Part shown: positions 8,498-17,192 of the stretch, one piece after another
Layout: every line of letters starts with the position of its first letter
How positions within the stretch are numbered: the first letter of the stretch is position 1
Origin: Rhodococcus triatomae
Lineage (GTDB): Bacteria > Actinomycetota > Actinomycetes > Mycobacteriales > Mycobacteriaceae
DNA: 64,000 nt
Direction: 5' to 3'
Assembly (NCBI RefSeq): GCF_014217785.1
Contig: NZ_CP048814.1
Coordinates: 1,488,001 to 1,552,000 of the forward strand
Made by a program: the position numbers and the translations under genes
Notes under the pieces: generated by a model
Database searches by the model: none
Told to the model about the DNA's origin: nothing
The model's input: the letters and a program-made list of their open reading frames with translations, nothing else

Positions 8498-10219
8498 TCA
8501 CCCCTCTCGGACGGGAATGTGGACGGGCGGGGTGAAGGCTCCCGGCGTCGGCGAGATCGCGGCGACGTCCACCTCGACGATCGCCGGCCCGCGGGTCGCG
8601 ACGGCGTCGGCGAGAATCTTCTCGAACTGACCCGGCCCCTGGACCAGGGCGTAGGGAACCTCGAGAGAGGCCGCGAGCAGATCGAATCGGGGCGTGTAGA
8701 GATCCACTCCAGCACGATCGAACCCGTTGGCCTCCTGCATGTTCCGCAGGACGCCGTAGCCTCCGTCGTTGAACACCAGCACGACACACCACGCGCGGCT
8801 GCCGGCCAGGGAGGCCAGTTCACCCAGATGTACGGCGAGCCCGCCGTCACCGGCGATCACCACGGTGGGCACGTCCGGGCGGGCGTGCGCCGCACCGATA
8901 CCCATCGCCAGGCCCTGTCCGATACCGCCGCCGAGAGGGAAGACGTTCGTCTCCCGCTCGTAGAACGGAAAGAGGCGGTTGCCCCACTGGCTGGACGGGA
9001 TGGTGACGTCACGAGCGACGACGGACTCCCGCGGTAGCTGCGCCCGCAGCCCCTCGCAGATCTCGGCGTACCCACCGATGTACTCGGTGAGATCGGCCCG
9101 CACCGACGTGCGGGTGGCGGTGACCTTCGCTGCCCAGTCCTCGTCGACCGAGGTGGTGGTCAGGCCCGCGGAGATCGCGGCGAGGGCCTGGGCGGCATCG
9201 GCGACGATTCCGACGTCGGCCGGATACACGCGGCCGATCGCGGCGGGGTCGACGTCGATCTGAATACGCGGCGACGGCAGCGACAGGTGGTAGCTCTTCG
9301 TCTCGTTGGAACGGAAATGGGTACCGACGGAGAGAAGGAGATCGGACTCGCCCAGCAGAGCGGCGACACCCGGATTCGCGGCGAAGTTGCCGATCACCAG
9401 CTCGTCGTCCTCGGGCACGATCGCACGACCGGAATTGCTGGTGAGCAGTCCGGCGCCGAGGGTGTGCAGGATGCGGGTCAGTTCCCCGCCCGCACCGGCA
9501 GCACCACCACCGACCCAGATCAGCGGGCGCTTCGCCTGCTGCAGTAGCCGGACGGCCTCGGCGACGGCGGACGGATCCGGCGTCCCGGGCCCCGATCCCG
9601 CGAGCCCCGTTGCGGTGGCCTCCGCGGGCCGCTGCTCGTCGGGCCGAGCCAGGTACTGCAGGTCCGAAGGCCACTCCACACTGGCAGGCCCCTGCGGCGC
9701 CGCGAGGATCTGTGCGATCGCCGCCTCGAGCTCGGCCTCGACGCCCTTCGCGTCGCCGATCGTCGAGGCGTACTTGGACACCGCATCGAGCATCTGCAGC
9801 TGCCGAGGCACCTCGTGGATGACGCCCCGCACACTCCTGACGCCCCGGTCGCCGGCACTGTCCGCCACCGCGTCGCCGAGATATTCGCTCTCGATCTGGC
9901 CGGTCACGTGCAGCACCCGACTGCCCGCGGTCAGCGCCTCGAGCATCGAGCCGGCAGCGTTGCCCGCGCCGGTCCCGGTACTGGTGATCGCCACACCGAT
10001 ACCACCCGACGCACGGGCATACCCGTCGGCAGCGTTGACGGCGGCAGCCTCGTGCCTGACCTCCACGAAGTTCAGCTCGCGGGCAACCGCCTCCACCAAC
10101 GGCAGGTTGTGGATACTGATGACGCCGAACGCCGTGTCGACGCCGTGTCGACGCATGACCTCGACCAGAACGTCACCACCGGTCGGCTCCTTCGGTGTGG
10201 TGTTCTCTCCGGTTGCCAT
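8498..10219 (-). CDS. Thiamine diphosphate-dependent enzyme (acetolactate synthase/decarboxylase family)
   Basis: The 573-residue protein has the three ThDP-enzyme domains. The N-terminal pyrimidine domain has the activating glutamate in FVEVRHEAAAVNAADGYAR (about residue 57). The middle domain has RPLIWVGGGA. The C-terminal pyrophosphate domain has the GDGG...NDGGYG metal/ThDP motif (GDGGLAVHLGEL, then FNDGGYGVLRNM). Members include acetolactate synthase, benzoylformate and phenylpyruvate decarboxylases and C-C lyases. The regulatory subunit of acetolactate synthase is absent here. Within a catabolic array containing AspDH-like, RidA and aldehyde dehydrogenase genes, decarboxylation of a 2-keto acid to an aldehyde is a reasonable but unproven role. 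The ATG at 10219 has a clear GGAGGAC ribosome-binding site. Confidence 0.88.
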   Translation of the reverse strand: MATGENTTPKEPTGGDVLVEVMRRHGVDTAFGVISIHNLPLVEAVARELNFVEVRHEAAAVNAADGYARASGGIGVAITSTGTGAGNAAGSMLEALTAGSRVLHVTGQIESEYLGDAVADSAGDRGVRSVRGVIHEVPRQLQMLDAVSKYASTIGDAKGVEAELEAAIAQILAAPQGPASVEWPSDLQYLARPDEQRPAEATATGLAGSGPGTPDPSAVAEAVRLLQQAKRPLIWVGGGAAGAGGELTRILHTLGAGLLTSNSGRAIVPEDDELVIGNFAANPGVAALLGESDLLLSVGTHFRSNETKSYHLSLPSPRIQIDVDPAAIGRVYPADVGIVADAAQALAAISAGLTTTSVDEDWAAKVTATRTSVRADLTEYIGGYAEICEGLRAQLPRESVVARDVTIPSSQWGNRLFPFYERETNVFPLGGGIGQGLAMGIGAAHARPDVPTVVIAGDGGLAVHLGELASLAGSRAWCVVLVFNDGGYGVLRNMQEANGFDRAGVDLYTPRFDLLAASLEVPYALVQGPGQFEKILADAVATRGPAIVEVDVAAISPTPGAFTPPVHIPVREG

Positions 10220-10233
10220 GATGTCCTCCGATT

Positions 10234-10286
10234 ACTTCGTGCGGGCCACTTCGTGCGGGCCACTTCGTGCGGGCCACTTCGTGCGG
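10234..10286. repeat. Four copies of a 14-bp repeat upstream of the ThDP enzyme gene
   Basis: The unit ACTTCGTGCGGGCC starts at 10234, 10248, 10262 and 10276; the last copy diverges after 11 bases. It fills most of the 92-bp gap between the SDR stop and the ThDP enzyme start, ending (on the transcribed strand) just before the ribosome-binding site. Confidence 0.9.
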
Positions 10287-10311
10287 ATGAGGTGAGCGGG
10301 ATTCGTTCGGG

Positions 10312-11100
10312 TCAGACGTAGCGGCCGACTCCGCCGCCGACGTCGACGGATGTTCCGGTGGTGTAGCCGGACAGAGGGGACAGCAGCGTCACGATGTGGA
10401 ACGCGACCTCGTCGGCGGTACCGAAGCGCCCCAGGGCGATCCCGCGATCGGCGGCGATCTCGGCGCTCCACGCGTCGTAATCCAGTGCGGTACCCGACTC
10501 CTCGAACCGGCGGCGCCACTGGCCGGTGTCGATCAGCCCCAGCAGGACGGAGTTCACCCTGGTCCCGTCGTGCGCGAGATCCTCGGCCATCGAATGGGTG
10601 AGATTGAGCAGGGCCGCGCGCGCTGCGGACGTGACCGCCAGCCGCGGCTCCGGCTGCCGGGACAGGATGGCGTTGACGTTGACGACCGAGCCCGCGTCCG
10701 ACTGTGCGAGCGCCTTACGCGCCGCCCGGACGACGTTCCAGGATCCGAAGATCTTGAGGTCGAACTCTTCCCGGATCTGCTCGTCGGTGGTCTCCGACAG
10801 CGGCGCCATGAGGGAGCGCCCCGCGTTGCACACCAGTCCGTCGATGCCGCCGAACCGGCCGACCACGCCGCCGACGAACGACTCGACGTCCTCGCGATCG
10901 GTGACATCACACGTGCCGAGGTGCACCCGGTCCGGGTCGGTGCCCTCGATCGCGCCCACCGCGGCCCGCAGCCGGTCCAGATCGCGAGCGCACGCTGCCA
11001 CCCGCACGCCCTCGCCCACGAGCTGCCGCGTGGTGGCCAGACCGATACCGGAGCTCGCCCCGGTGACGACCACCGTGCGGTCGCGAAGCCTCAGATCCAT
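10312..11100 (-). CDS. SDR-family protein with altered catalytic triad
   Basis: The 262-residue short-chain dehydrogenase keeps the nucleotide-binding TGASSGIG at residues 14-21, an adenine-ring aspartate (CDVTD), VCNAG and a C-terminal TSVDVGGGVG. The catalytic region reads RLAVTSAARAALLNL, where classical SDRs have Y-x-x-x-K, so tyrosine and lysine are replaced by threonine and arginine. The catalytic serine position is also unclear. Divergent SDRs of this kind are common near catabolic genes; some act on unusual substrates and others may be inactive. It lies 14 bp downstream of the classical SDR gene in the same operon. An NAD(P)-binding protein is certain, redox activity is not. Confidence 0.8.
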   Translation of the reverse strand: MDLRLRDRTVVVTGASSGIGLATTRQLVGEGVRVAACARDLDRLRAAVGAIEGTDPDRVHLGTCDVTDREDVESFVGGVVGRFGGIDGLVCNAGRSLMAPLSETTDEQIREEFDLKIFGSWNVVRAARKALAQSDAGSVVNVNAILSRQPEPRLAVTSAARAALLNLTHSMAEDLAHDGTRVNSVLLGLIDTGQWRRRFEESGTALDYDAWSAEIAADRGIALGRFGTADEVAFHIVTLLSPLSGYTTGTSVDVGGGVGRYV

Positions 11101-11114
11101 GGGTGTCGTCCCTT

Positions 11115-11855
11115 TCAGTTCATCACGAAGCCACCGTCGACCACGAGGGTCTGACCGGTGATGTAGCCGGCGGCGTCGGACAGCAGGAACTGCACTGTGC
11201 CCGCGACGTCGTCGGGAGTCTGCTCACGACCGAGCACCTGGTTGTCGGCGTACAGCCGGTACCGCGAATCCGGAACGGACTCGGTGGCCTCCACCCGGGT
11301 CAGTCCGGGAGCGACGGCGTTGACCCGCACTCCGTGCCCGCCCGCGTCGCGGGCCATGGTCCTGGTCATCGCCGTCACCGCGCCCTTCGACCCGACGTAG
11401 TGCACGAGCCGCGGCGATCCGTACAGCGCCGCATCGGAAGCGACGTTGACGATCGCGCCCCGGCCCGAACGCGCGAGTTGCGGGAAGAGATGCTTGCTCA
11501 CCAGCCAGGTGCCGTAGGCGTTGACGTTCATCACTCGCTGGAAGAACTCCTCGTCGAGTTCCCAGAACGTGTCGCCGCCGACCCCGTCGGCGAGGGCGGC
11601 GTTGTTGACCAGTGCATCCGCGCCGCCGAGATCGTCCACCCGGCGCGCGAGGGCACGGACCGACCGGACGTCGGCGATGTCGGTGACGACGGAGGTCACG
11701 TCGTATCCCTGCTGCCGCAGCGAGGATTCGGCCGATTCGGCGAGTTCGGCCCGCACCTCGGCGATCACGAGACGGTCGCCGGCGGCGCCCAGCCTCTGTG
11801 CGATCGCGAATCCGAGGCCACGGCCTGCTCCCGTGACGACGACGAGTCTGCTCAT
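11115..11855 (-). CDS. Classical SDR oxidoreductase
   Basis: The 246-residue protein has all classical SDR elements: TGAGRGLG for NAD(P) binding (residues 8-15), VVTDIAD, NNAA, catalytic serine in VNVASDAAL, and YVGSK with catalytic tyrosine and lysine. It ends with the usual TLVVDGGF. The aspartate in the second strand region is not clear enough to choose NAD over NADP. It sits between an alpha/beta hydrolase gene (4-bp ATGA overlap with that gene's end region) and the divergent SDR. In the array it could oxidise a cis-dihydrodiol made by the Rieske oxygenase or an alcohol intermediate; a simple beta-hydroxy acid dehydrogenase is equally compatible. Confidence 0.88.
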   Translation of the reverse strand: MSRLVVVTGAGRGLGFAIAQRLGAAGDRLVIAEVRAELAESAESSLRQQGYDVTSVVTDIADVRSVRALARRVDDLGGADALVNNAALADGVGGDTFWELDEEFFQRVMNVNAYGTWLVSKHLFPQLARSGRGAIVNVASDAALYGSPRLVHYVGSKGAVTAMTRTMARDAGGHGVRVNAVAPGLTRVEATESVPDSRYRLYADNQVLGREQTPDDVAGTVQFLLSDAAGYITGQTLVVDGGFVMN

Positions 11856-12676
11856 ACTCCCGCACCCTTTCGGAATCGTGCGCCGGTCCAGAAGCGCAGC
11901 ATGTGTGCCGCGAGTGCTTCCGGTCGCTCGGAGGCCGCGGCATGGCCGGCGCCGGTGATCACCGCGAACTCCGCACCGGGAATCGCGTCCGCGAGCAACC
12001 GGGATTCGTCCACGCCCGTGACGGTGTCGTGTTCACCGACCAGCACCAGGGTCGGCACGGTCAGCTCGTGCAGCATCGGGCCGTGGTCGGTACCCGCCAT
12101 GTACTCCGCCGCGGCCCGGTATCCCGGGACCCGGACCCGCGCCATGTCGGCGGTCACCGCCTGCGCGACTGCGGCTTCGCAGCGAGGAGACACGAGCCTC
12201 GGTGCCCGCTCCGCGGCGAAGGCCTCCGGACCCAGGGTGGCGAGTTCGTCCACCCGGGCACGCATTCCGTGTGCACGCTGCTCGTTCACGCCCGATCCGC
12301 GGGTGCTGTCCGCGAGCACGATCGACCGCACGAGTTCGGGCCGCCGAAGAGCGAGCGCTGTGGCGATCACTCCGCCCCACGACGTCCCGAACAGGTGCAC
12401 GCCGCCGAGCCCGAGTTCACCGAGCAACTCCTCGACCACCACGCTGTGGTCCAGGAAGTCGTTCCCGGCGGGATCGGCCGAATCGCCGTACCCCGGCGCA
12501 TCCCAGCGAAAGGTCCGGTAGCCGTTCGAGGCGAGAGTGTCGGCCAGTGCCCGGCAGGACCGAGCGCTGCCGCCGATGCCGTGGAGCAACACGACCGGGT
12601 CCCCGCTGCCGGCGATCCGCACTGCCACACCACGATCCGAGACCCACCGGGTGGCCTCGTCCAGCGCGGCACTCAC
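11852..12676 (-). CDS. Alpha/beta hydrolase (meta-cleavage hydrolase-like)
   Basis: The start is the GTG at 12676, overlapping the dioxygenase stop by four bases (GTGA); it yields 274 residues. The catalytic triad is visible: nucleophile in LFGTSWGGV (about residue 103), acid in VGEHDTVTG, and histidine in TGAGHAAASE. The LLHGIGGS loop provides the oxyanion hole. Directly after an extradiol-type dioxygenase gene, such hydrolases typically cleave the 2-hydroxy-6-oxo-dienoate ring-fission product to a carboxylate and a 2-hydroxydienoate. An esterase or enol-lactone hydrolase role is the alternative. Coupled translation with the dioxygenase supports the ring-cleavage reading. Confidence 0.85.
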   Translation of the reverse strand: MSAALDEATRWVSDRGVAVRIAGSGDPVVLLHGIGGSARSCRALADTLASNGYRTFRWDAPGYGDSADPAGNDFLDHSVVVEELLGELGLGGVHLFGTSWGGVIATALALRRPELVRSIVLADSTRGSGVNEQRAHGMRARVDELATLGPEAFAAERAPRLVSPRCEAAVAQAVTADMARVRVPGYRAAAEYMAGTDHGPMLHELTVPTLVLVGEHDTVTGVDESRLLADAIPGAEFAVITGAGHAAASERPEALAAHMLRFWTGARFRKGAGV

Positions 12677-13653
12677 GGCCCCGTCTCCTCGTCCGCGGAA
12701 CCGTAGAAGTACTCGTCGATTCCGGCGATCACCTTCTGCCGGTGGCCGAGGTCGGCGACCCCGGCCATGGCCGTGCGTACCGTCGTGGTCGGTGGTCCCG
12801 CGGTGCCCCACTGGTCGGACAGTTCCGGAGTACGCTCCCACGTCCGGCAGAGCCAGCGATCCTCGTCGATCTGCGCCACCTCCGAGGTGTACTCGCAGAC
12901 CAGGCCCGCCGGGTCGGTGAAGTACGAGAAGGTGTTGTCTCCCGGCCCGTGCCGACCCGGCCCCCACTGGGGGTCGATACCGTGACGCTTGAGGCTGCCG
13001 ATGCCGCGCATGAAGTGATCGATGCTCTGCATCTCGTAGGCGACGTGGTTGATCGACGGCCAGCGCGCCTGGTTGAGCGCGATCACGTGGTGGTCGGAAT
13101 TGCAGCGCAGGAACGTCATCTGGTGTTCCGACCAGTCGGAGATCCGCATGCCGAGCACCTCGGTGTAGAAGTCCGCGGTGCGATCGATGTCGGTGGTGTT
13201 GAGCACCACGTGAGCGATCTTGCGCGGAATGGCGCGGCGCCCGGCCGGTTCGGCCTGCGTCACCGCGAACGTGTCCACCGACAGTTCGATGCATCGCCCC
13301 TCGGGGTCGACCAGTTGCAGCCCGTATCCCCCGCCCGCATCGTCGAGTGGGCCGGGTTCCCGCAACAGCGGGATGCCGAGCTTCTGCAATGCCCGCGCGG
13401 CGTCGTCGACCTCGCGCCGGGTGGTCAGCGCGAACGAGATGCTGTCGAGAGCGTTGCCCTCCCCCGCGGAGAGCCGCAGCACGTGATGCTCGGAGCCGGT
13501 GGCGCGCAACCAGAAGCGATCGCTGTCCTCGTCCACGGTGCTCAGCCCCCACACCTCGTGATAGAAGTCCCGCGAGGCGACGGGGTCGGCCACCGCCAGC
13601 GAAACCGAGCGCAGGGACCGGAGGGTGCAGACGGGGGTGTCGGAGTAACGCAT
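12673..13653 (-). CDS. VOC-family extradiol-type ring-cleavage dioxygenase
   Basis: The ATG at 13653 follows an AAGAAGG site and gives 326 residues. There are two VOC modules: residues about 10-130 (VSLAVADPVASRDFY) and about 145-265. The second carries the putative 2-His-1-carboxylate iron site: His in KIAHVVLNTTD, His in SINHVAYEM and Glu in LVCEYTSE. The GRHGPGDNTFSYFTDPAG segment is typical of type I extradiol dioxygenases such as dihydroxybiphenyl and homoprotocatechuate 2,3-dioxygenases. It would open a catecholic ring made upstream by the Rieske oxygenase or the Mo hydroxylase. The ring substrate is unknown. The following gene encodes a matching hydrolase. Confidence 0.88.
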   Translation of the reverse strand: MRYSDTPVCTLRSLRSVSLAVADPVASRDFYHEVWGLSTVDEDSDRFWLRATGSEHHVLRLSAGEGNALDSISFALTTRREVDDAARALQKLGIPLLREPGPLDDAGGGYGLQLVDPEGRCIELSVDTFAVTQAEPAGRRAIPRKIAHVVLNTTDIDRTADFYTEVLGMRISDWSEHQMTFLRCNSDHHVIALNQARWPSINHVAYEMQSIDHFMRGIGSLKRHGIDPQWGPGRHGPGDNTFSYFTDPAGLVCEYTSEVAQIDEDRWLCRTWERTPELSDQWGTAGPPTTTVRTAMAGVADLGHRQKVIAGIDEYFYGSADEETGP

Positions 13654-13696
13654 GTGCGGTGAACCTTCTTCCGGAGCCGGTCGAATTGTGTGGCGG

Positions 13697-14656
13697 TCAG
13701 AGATCGAGGACGAGTTCGGCGGAACGGCACCGGGACACGCACGGGAACATCGTCGACCCGGTCGCGTGCTCGTCCGGGCTGAGCAGGAAGTCGCGGTGGT
13801 CGACGTCGCCTTTGACGACTCCCACCTCGCACGTTCCGCAGATACCCTCGGTGCACGAACTCTCCACGGGGACACCGGCGTTCTCGAGTGCCGCCAGGAC
13901 GCTGGTGTCCGGACCGACCGGAATCCGCTGCCCGGTACTGGCGAGGACGACGTCGAACGCCGACTCCTCCCCCACCGGCGCGATCGGATCGGGAGCCTTG
14001 AACCTCTCGATCCGCAGCTGCTTCGAGTCACCGAGCACGTCCGCGCACGCGGTCATCAGCGACTCGGGCCCACAGCAGTACACGAGCGCGTCCGGCGCGA
14101 GTTCCGCCAGCGCACCGGCGATGTCCGGGTAGCCACCGTCGGCCTCGTCGTCGGCATGCACCGTGACCCGGTTACCGGGAAGTGCGGAGATCTCGTCCAG
14201 GAACGCCATCGACGACCGGGATCGACCGGTGTAGAGCAGCGTCCACTGCGCTCCGCGCTCGGCGAGACGACGGGTCATCGCGAGGATCGGCGTGATACCG
14301 ATTCCCCCGGCGACCAGGACGTGGGAGGACGCCGACTCGTCGAGCCCGAAGGCGTTGCGTGGGCCGTCCACCTCGAGCAGTGTGCCCACCGGCAAACCGT
14401 CGTGGATCAGCGAACTGCCGCCGCGAGAGTCCGGCTTCCGCAGGACCGCGACCGTCCAGCGACTCCGATCGGCCGGGTCCGAGCACAGCGAGTACTCGCG
14501 GACGAGACCACCGGGGAGTTGCAGCGCCAGGTGTGCGCCGGGCTCCCAGGCGGGCAGGTCGGCACCCGTGGGGTCGACCAGGGTGACGCTCGTGACGCCC
14601 TCCGCTTCCCAGGTCTTCGCGTGGACACGCAGTACGCGTCGCTCGGTGCCCTCCAT
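13697..14656 (-). CDS. Phthalate dioxygenase reductase-type oxygenase reductase
   Basis: The 319-residue protein is arranged as flavin domain, NAD domain and C-terminal plant-type [2Fe-2S] ferredoxin. The flavin-binding R-x-Y-S motif is REYSLCSDPADR, the pyridine-nucleotide loop is VAGGIGITPI, and the cluster ligands are in CTEGICGTC with a fourth cysteine in TMFPC. This FMN-NAD-FeS order is that of phthalate dioxygenase reductase and VanB, the usual partners of single-type Rieske oxygenases. It therefore most likely supplies electrons to the Rieske protein at 6537-7625, although about 6 kb of other genes separate them within the array. Confidence 0.92.
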   Translation of the reverse strand: MEGTERRVLRVHAKTWEAEGVTSVTLVDPTGADLPAWEPGAHLALQLPGGLVREYSLCSDPADRSRWTVAVLRKPDSRGGSSLIHDGLPVGTLLEVDGPRNAFGLDESASSHVLVAGGIGITPILAMTRRLAERGAQWTLLYTGRSRSSMAFLDEISALPGNRVTVHADDEADGGYPDIAGALAELAPDALVYCCGPESLMTACADVLGDSKQLRIERFKAPDPIAPVGEESAFDVVLASTGQRIPVGPDTSVLAALENAGVPVESSCTEGICGTCEVGVVKGDVDHRDFLLSPDEHATGSTMFPCVSRCRSAELVLDL

Positions 14657-14685
14657 GAGTCCTCCTTCGGTCCTTCGTCGCGATG

Positions 14686-15222
14686 TCAGCGCGTGACGCC
14701 GAACATCTCCGAGCTCGGCGGGTAGGTGGGCAGCTGCGGCTTCGGGGTGCCGATGATCACGCAGAACAGCGCGTCGGTGTCGCCGACGTTCGCGAGGCTG
14801 CGGGGCACACCGGCGGGAACCCGGATGAGATCCCGGTACCCGAGCTTGCGCACGGCCTTCCGGTGACCGTCCTCCACATCGTGCACTGCCACCTCGAGCT
14901 CGCCCTCGAGGACGTAGAAGACCTCTTCGACGTCATGGTGGGTGTGCTCGGGGCCGACGGCGCCCGCAGGGAGCCGCATGTTGGAGAAGGTGAAGTGATC
15001 GGCCTTGATGATCCGGTTGTCGGTGTCGTGGTTGCCGGTGGCTCCCGATCCGATGTAGCGGATCTGGGCGCGCTTGAACCGGTCTCCCCCCTTGTCCGCC
15101 TGGAATCCCAGGGCGTCCCAGTCCTCGAATCGGGTGTCGGCGCTGGCGATGCAGGAATCGATCAACGCTTCGAGATCGGTGCCCGCGGCCTGCGCGGTTC
15201 CGGTCTGTTCGGTGCTTGCCAT
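14686..15222 (-). CDS. Cupin-domain protein
   Basis: The 178-residue protein has a single conserved beta-barrel cupin. Motif 1 is AVGPEHTHHDVEEVFYVLEGE (histidines and glutamate that usually bind Fe, Mn or Ni). Motif 2 is weaker, around RDLIRVPAGVPRSLANVG, with no obvious second-motif histidine. It has an N-terminal helical extension of about 60 residues. Possible roles are a small ring-cleaving or acid-handling dioxygenase, an isomerase, or a sensor-like accessory protein. Its location between RidA and the oxygenase reductase places it in the central part of the pathway. The metal-binding call is sound, the reaction is not known. Confidence 0.8.
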   Translation of the reverse strand: MASTEQTGTAQAAGTDLEALIDSCIASADTRFEDWDALGFQADKGGDRFKRAQIRYIGSGATGNHDTDNRIIKADHFTFSNMRLPAGAVGPEHTHHDVEEVFYVLEGELEVAVHDVEDGHRKAVRKLGYRDLIRVPAGVPRSLANVGDTDALFCVIIGTPKPQLPTYPPSSEMFGVTR

Positions 15223-15268
15223 GGTCGTGCCTTCCTTCTGTCCGGATCGATGGTGGTGCGGTGTGCGG

Positions 15269-15610
15269 TCACGCCTTGTGGGCGATGGCCTCGATCTCGA
15301 CGGTGGCGCCGTACGGTAGTGCGGCGACCTCGACGAACGATCGCGCCGGGCGGGGCTCGGCGAAGACGGTTTCGTAGTGGCGGTTGGCCTCGTCCCGCAG
15401 TGAGACGTCGGTGACGAAGTAGGTGGTCTTCACGACGTCCTCGAGCGCCATGTCGACGGTCGCGAGCCGTTCGGTCAACCGATCCATCGCGGCCTCGAGA
15501 GCCTCTCGGCGGCCCGGGACGGCGACGCCGGTCGCGTCGACCGACAGTGCGCCGGAGACGAATCCGAATCCGGCGATGCCGAAGGCCGGGCTGTAGGGGT
15601 GTGCGCTCAC
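15269..15610 (-). CDS. RidA-family imine/enamine deaminase
   Basis: The 113-residue protein starts with GTG at 15610, 13 bp after the aldehyde dehydrogenase gene. It has the Rid signature with the functional arginine in RPARSFVEVAALPYG and the closing VEIEAIAHKA. RidA proteins form trimers that hydrolyse reactive 2-imino or enamine intermediates to keto acids and ammonia; related proteins include 2-aminomuconate deaminase. Next to an aldehyde dehydrogenase and in one array with an AspDH-like enzyme, it is a good candidate for the deamination step. Unlike the second Rid protein at 5747-6208, it keeps the catalytic arginine. Confidence 0.88.
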   Translation of the reverse strand: MSAHPYSPAFGIAGFGFVSGALSVDATGVAVPGRREALEAAMDRLTERLATVDMALEDVVKTTYFVTDVSLRDEANRHYETVFAEPRPARSFVEVAALPYGATVEIEAIAHKA

Positions 15611-15623
15611 GGTGATCCCTTCC

Positions 15624-17192
15624 TCACCGACCTGCCCAGGGCAACGGCGCCCCGGACATGTCGAGGTAGATGCTCTTCTGATTCATGTACGACCGGATTC
15701 CGTCGCGGCCCTTCTCGGTACCGATGCCGCTGTCCTTGAGACCGCTGAACGGGGTGGAGATGCTGAACTGCTTGTAGGTGTTCACCCAGACGGTGCCCGC
15801 CTGGATCGCCTTGGCGGTGCGCCAGGCGCGGCGGTAGTCGGCGGTCCAGATTCCGCACGCGAGCCCGTACACGGTGTCGTTGGCCTGCGCGACGAGGTCG
15901 GACTCGTCGTCGAACGGCAGCACCACCGCGACGGGCCCGAAGACCTCCTCCTGACAGATCGTCGCGGAGTTGTCGACCCCGGCGAGCACGGTGGGCAGAT
16001 AGTAGGCGCCGTCCGCGAGCGCCGGGTCGTCCGGCACCGAGCCGCCGCACAACACCTGTGCTCCCGTGCGCACGGCATCGTCGACCATCGCAGCCACCGC
16101 GTCGCGGTGCTCGTGGCCCACCATGGGCGCCACCTGCGTCGCCGGATCGGTGCCGGGTCCCACCCGCAAGGCGCGGGCTCCGTCGACGAGCCGGGCGACG
16201 AACTCGTCGTGGATCGAGCGGTGTACGAACACCCGCGATCCGGCGATGCAGCTCTGCCCCGACGAGGAGAAGATCCCGAACAGCACGCCCGCGAGCGCCT
16301 GTTCCAGGTCGGCGTCCTCGAACACCACGGTCGGCGACTTGCCCCCGAGCTCGAGAGTGATGGGCATGAGCTTCTCGGCGGCGACGTGAGCGAGCGTCCG
16401 CCCCGTCCTGGTGCCACCGGTGAACGAGATCTTGCCGATCCCGGGGTGGCGGGCGAGACGATCCCCGACGGTGCGTCCCGGACCGGGAAGCACCGACAGC
16501 AGCCCTGCCGGCAGCCCTGCGTCCTCCGCCAGGCGGGCCAGCAGCAGCGTGACCCAGGGAGTCCAGACGGGCGGCTTGGACACGACGGCGTTTCCTGCCG
16601 CCAGAGCGGGGGCGATCTTCTGCGCATCCGAGGCGATCGGGGAGTTCCACGGAGTGATGGCACCGACGACACCCATCGGCTCGTAGGTGGAGACCGTCAC
16701 GAACGGACCGCGCGGCGGGGTGACCACCTCCTCGGCGGTCTCCAGCGCCGCGGCCGTGTACCGGAACGTGCCGGCCGCGCTGTGCGCGAGTGCCCGCGTC
16801 TCGGCGAGCGTCTTGCCGGTGTCGATCGTCTGGAGCGCGGCGATACGTTCCGCGTGCGCCTCCACGGCGTTGCCGATCCGGTACAGGACCGCCGCGCGCT
16901 CGTGCGGGAGCATCGTGGCCCATCCGGAGGCCGCCACGGCGCGCCGGCCCGCGTCCACCGCGTTGTCGACGTCGCCGGGGACGGCGCCGTGCAGGGTCGC
17001 GAAGACCTCTCCGGTGGCCGGATCGACCGACTCGATCAGTTCTCCGGCACCCCGGACCCACCGCCCGGCGACGTAGATCTCGTCGACCGTGTCGGCGACC
17101 GGGAGACGGCCGCCCGGCGACGGGAACGACACCGTGGCCGCCGCGGTCGGACGAGTGGTCGTCCTGCTCTGAAAGTCCATCGGAGTCTTCAT
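15624..17192 (-). CDS. NAD(P)-dependent aldehyde dehydrogenase
   Basis: I choose the ATG at 17192, which has an AGGA site six bases upstream; an in-frame start at 17246 would add 18 atypical residues. The 522-residue protein shows the ALDH signatures: TPWNSPI (Asn in the active site), FTGGTRTGR (NAD loop), the general base in LELGGKSP, the catalytic cysteine in SSGQSCIAGSR and EEVFGPV. Members include betaine-aldehyde and 2-hydroxymuconic/2-aminomuconic semialdehyde dehydrogenases. Between AspDH-like and RidA genes, oxidation of an amino-substituted or keto-acid-derived aldehyde is likely. A 159-bp AT-rich gap upstream may hold an internal promoter. Confidence 0.92.
   Translation of the reverse strand: MKTPMDFQSRTTTRPTAAATVSFPSPGGRLPVADTVDEIYVAGRWVRGAGELIESVDPATGEVFATLHGAVPGDVDNAVDAGRRAVAASGWATMLPHERAAVLYRIGNAVEAHAERIAALQTIDTGKTLAETRALAHSAAGTFRYTAAALETAEEVVTPPRGPFVTVSTYEPMGVVGAITPWNSPIASDAQKIAPALAAGNAVVSKPPVWTPWVTLLLARLAEDAGLPAGLLSVLPGPGRTVGDRLARHPGIGKISFTGGTRTGRTLAHVAAEKLMPITLELGGKSPTVVFEDADLEQALAGVLFGIFSSSGQSCIAGSRVFVHRSIHDEFVARLVDGARALRVGPGTDPATQVAPMVGHEHRDAVAAMVDDAVRTGAQVLCGGSVPDDPALADGAYYLPTVLAGVDNSATICQEEVFGPVAVVLPFDDESDLVAQANDTVYGLACGIWTADYRRAWRTAKAIQAGTVWVNTYKQFSISTPFSGLKDSGIGTEKGRDGIRSYMNQKSIYLDMSGAPLPWAGR

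Noticed and set aside
8498-10219. Biosynthetic acetolactate synthase (ilvB)
   Set aside because: No ilvN or ilvC follows, and the gene is embedded in a catabolic array.
10234-10286. Iteron-type origin
   Set aside because: Only four short units, no AT-rich segment and no rep gene nearby; the chromosomal context argues against it.
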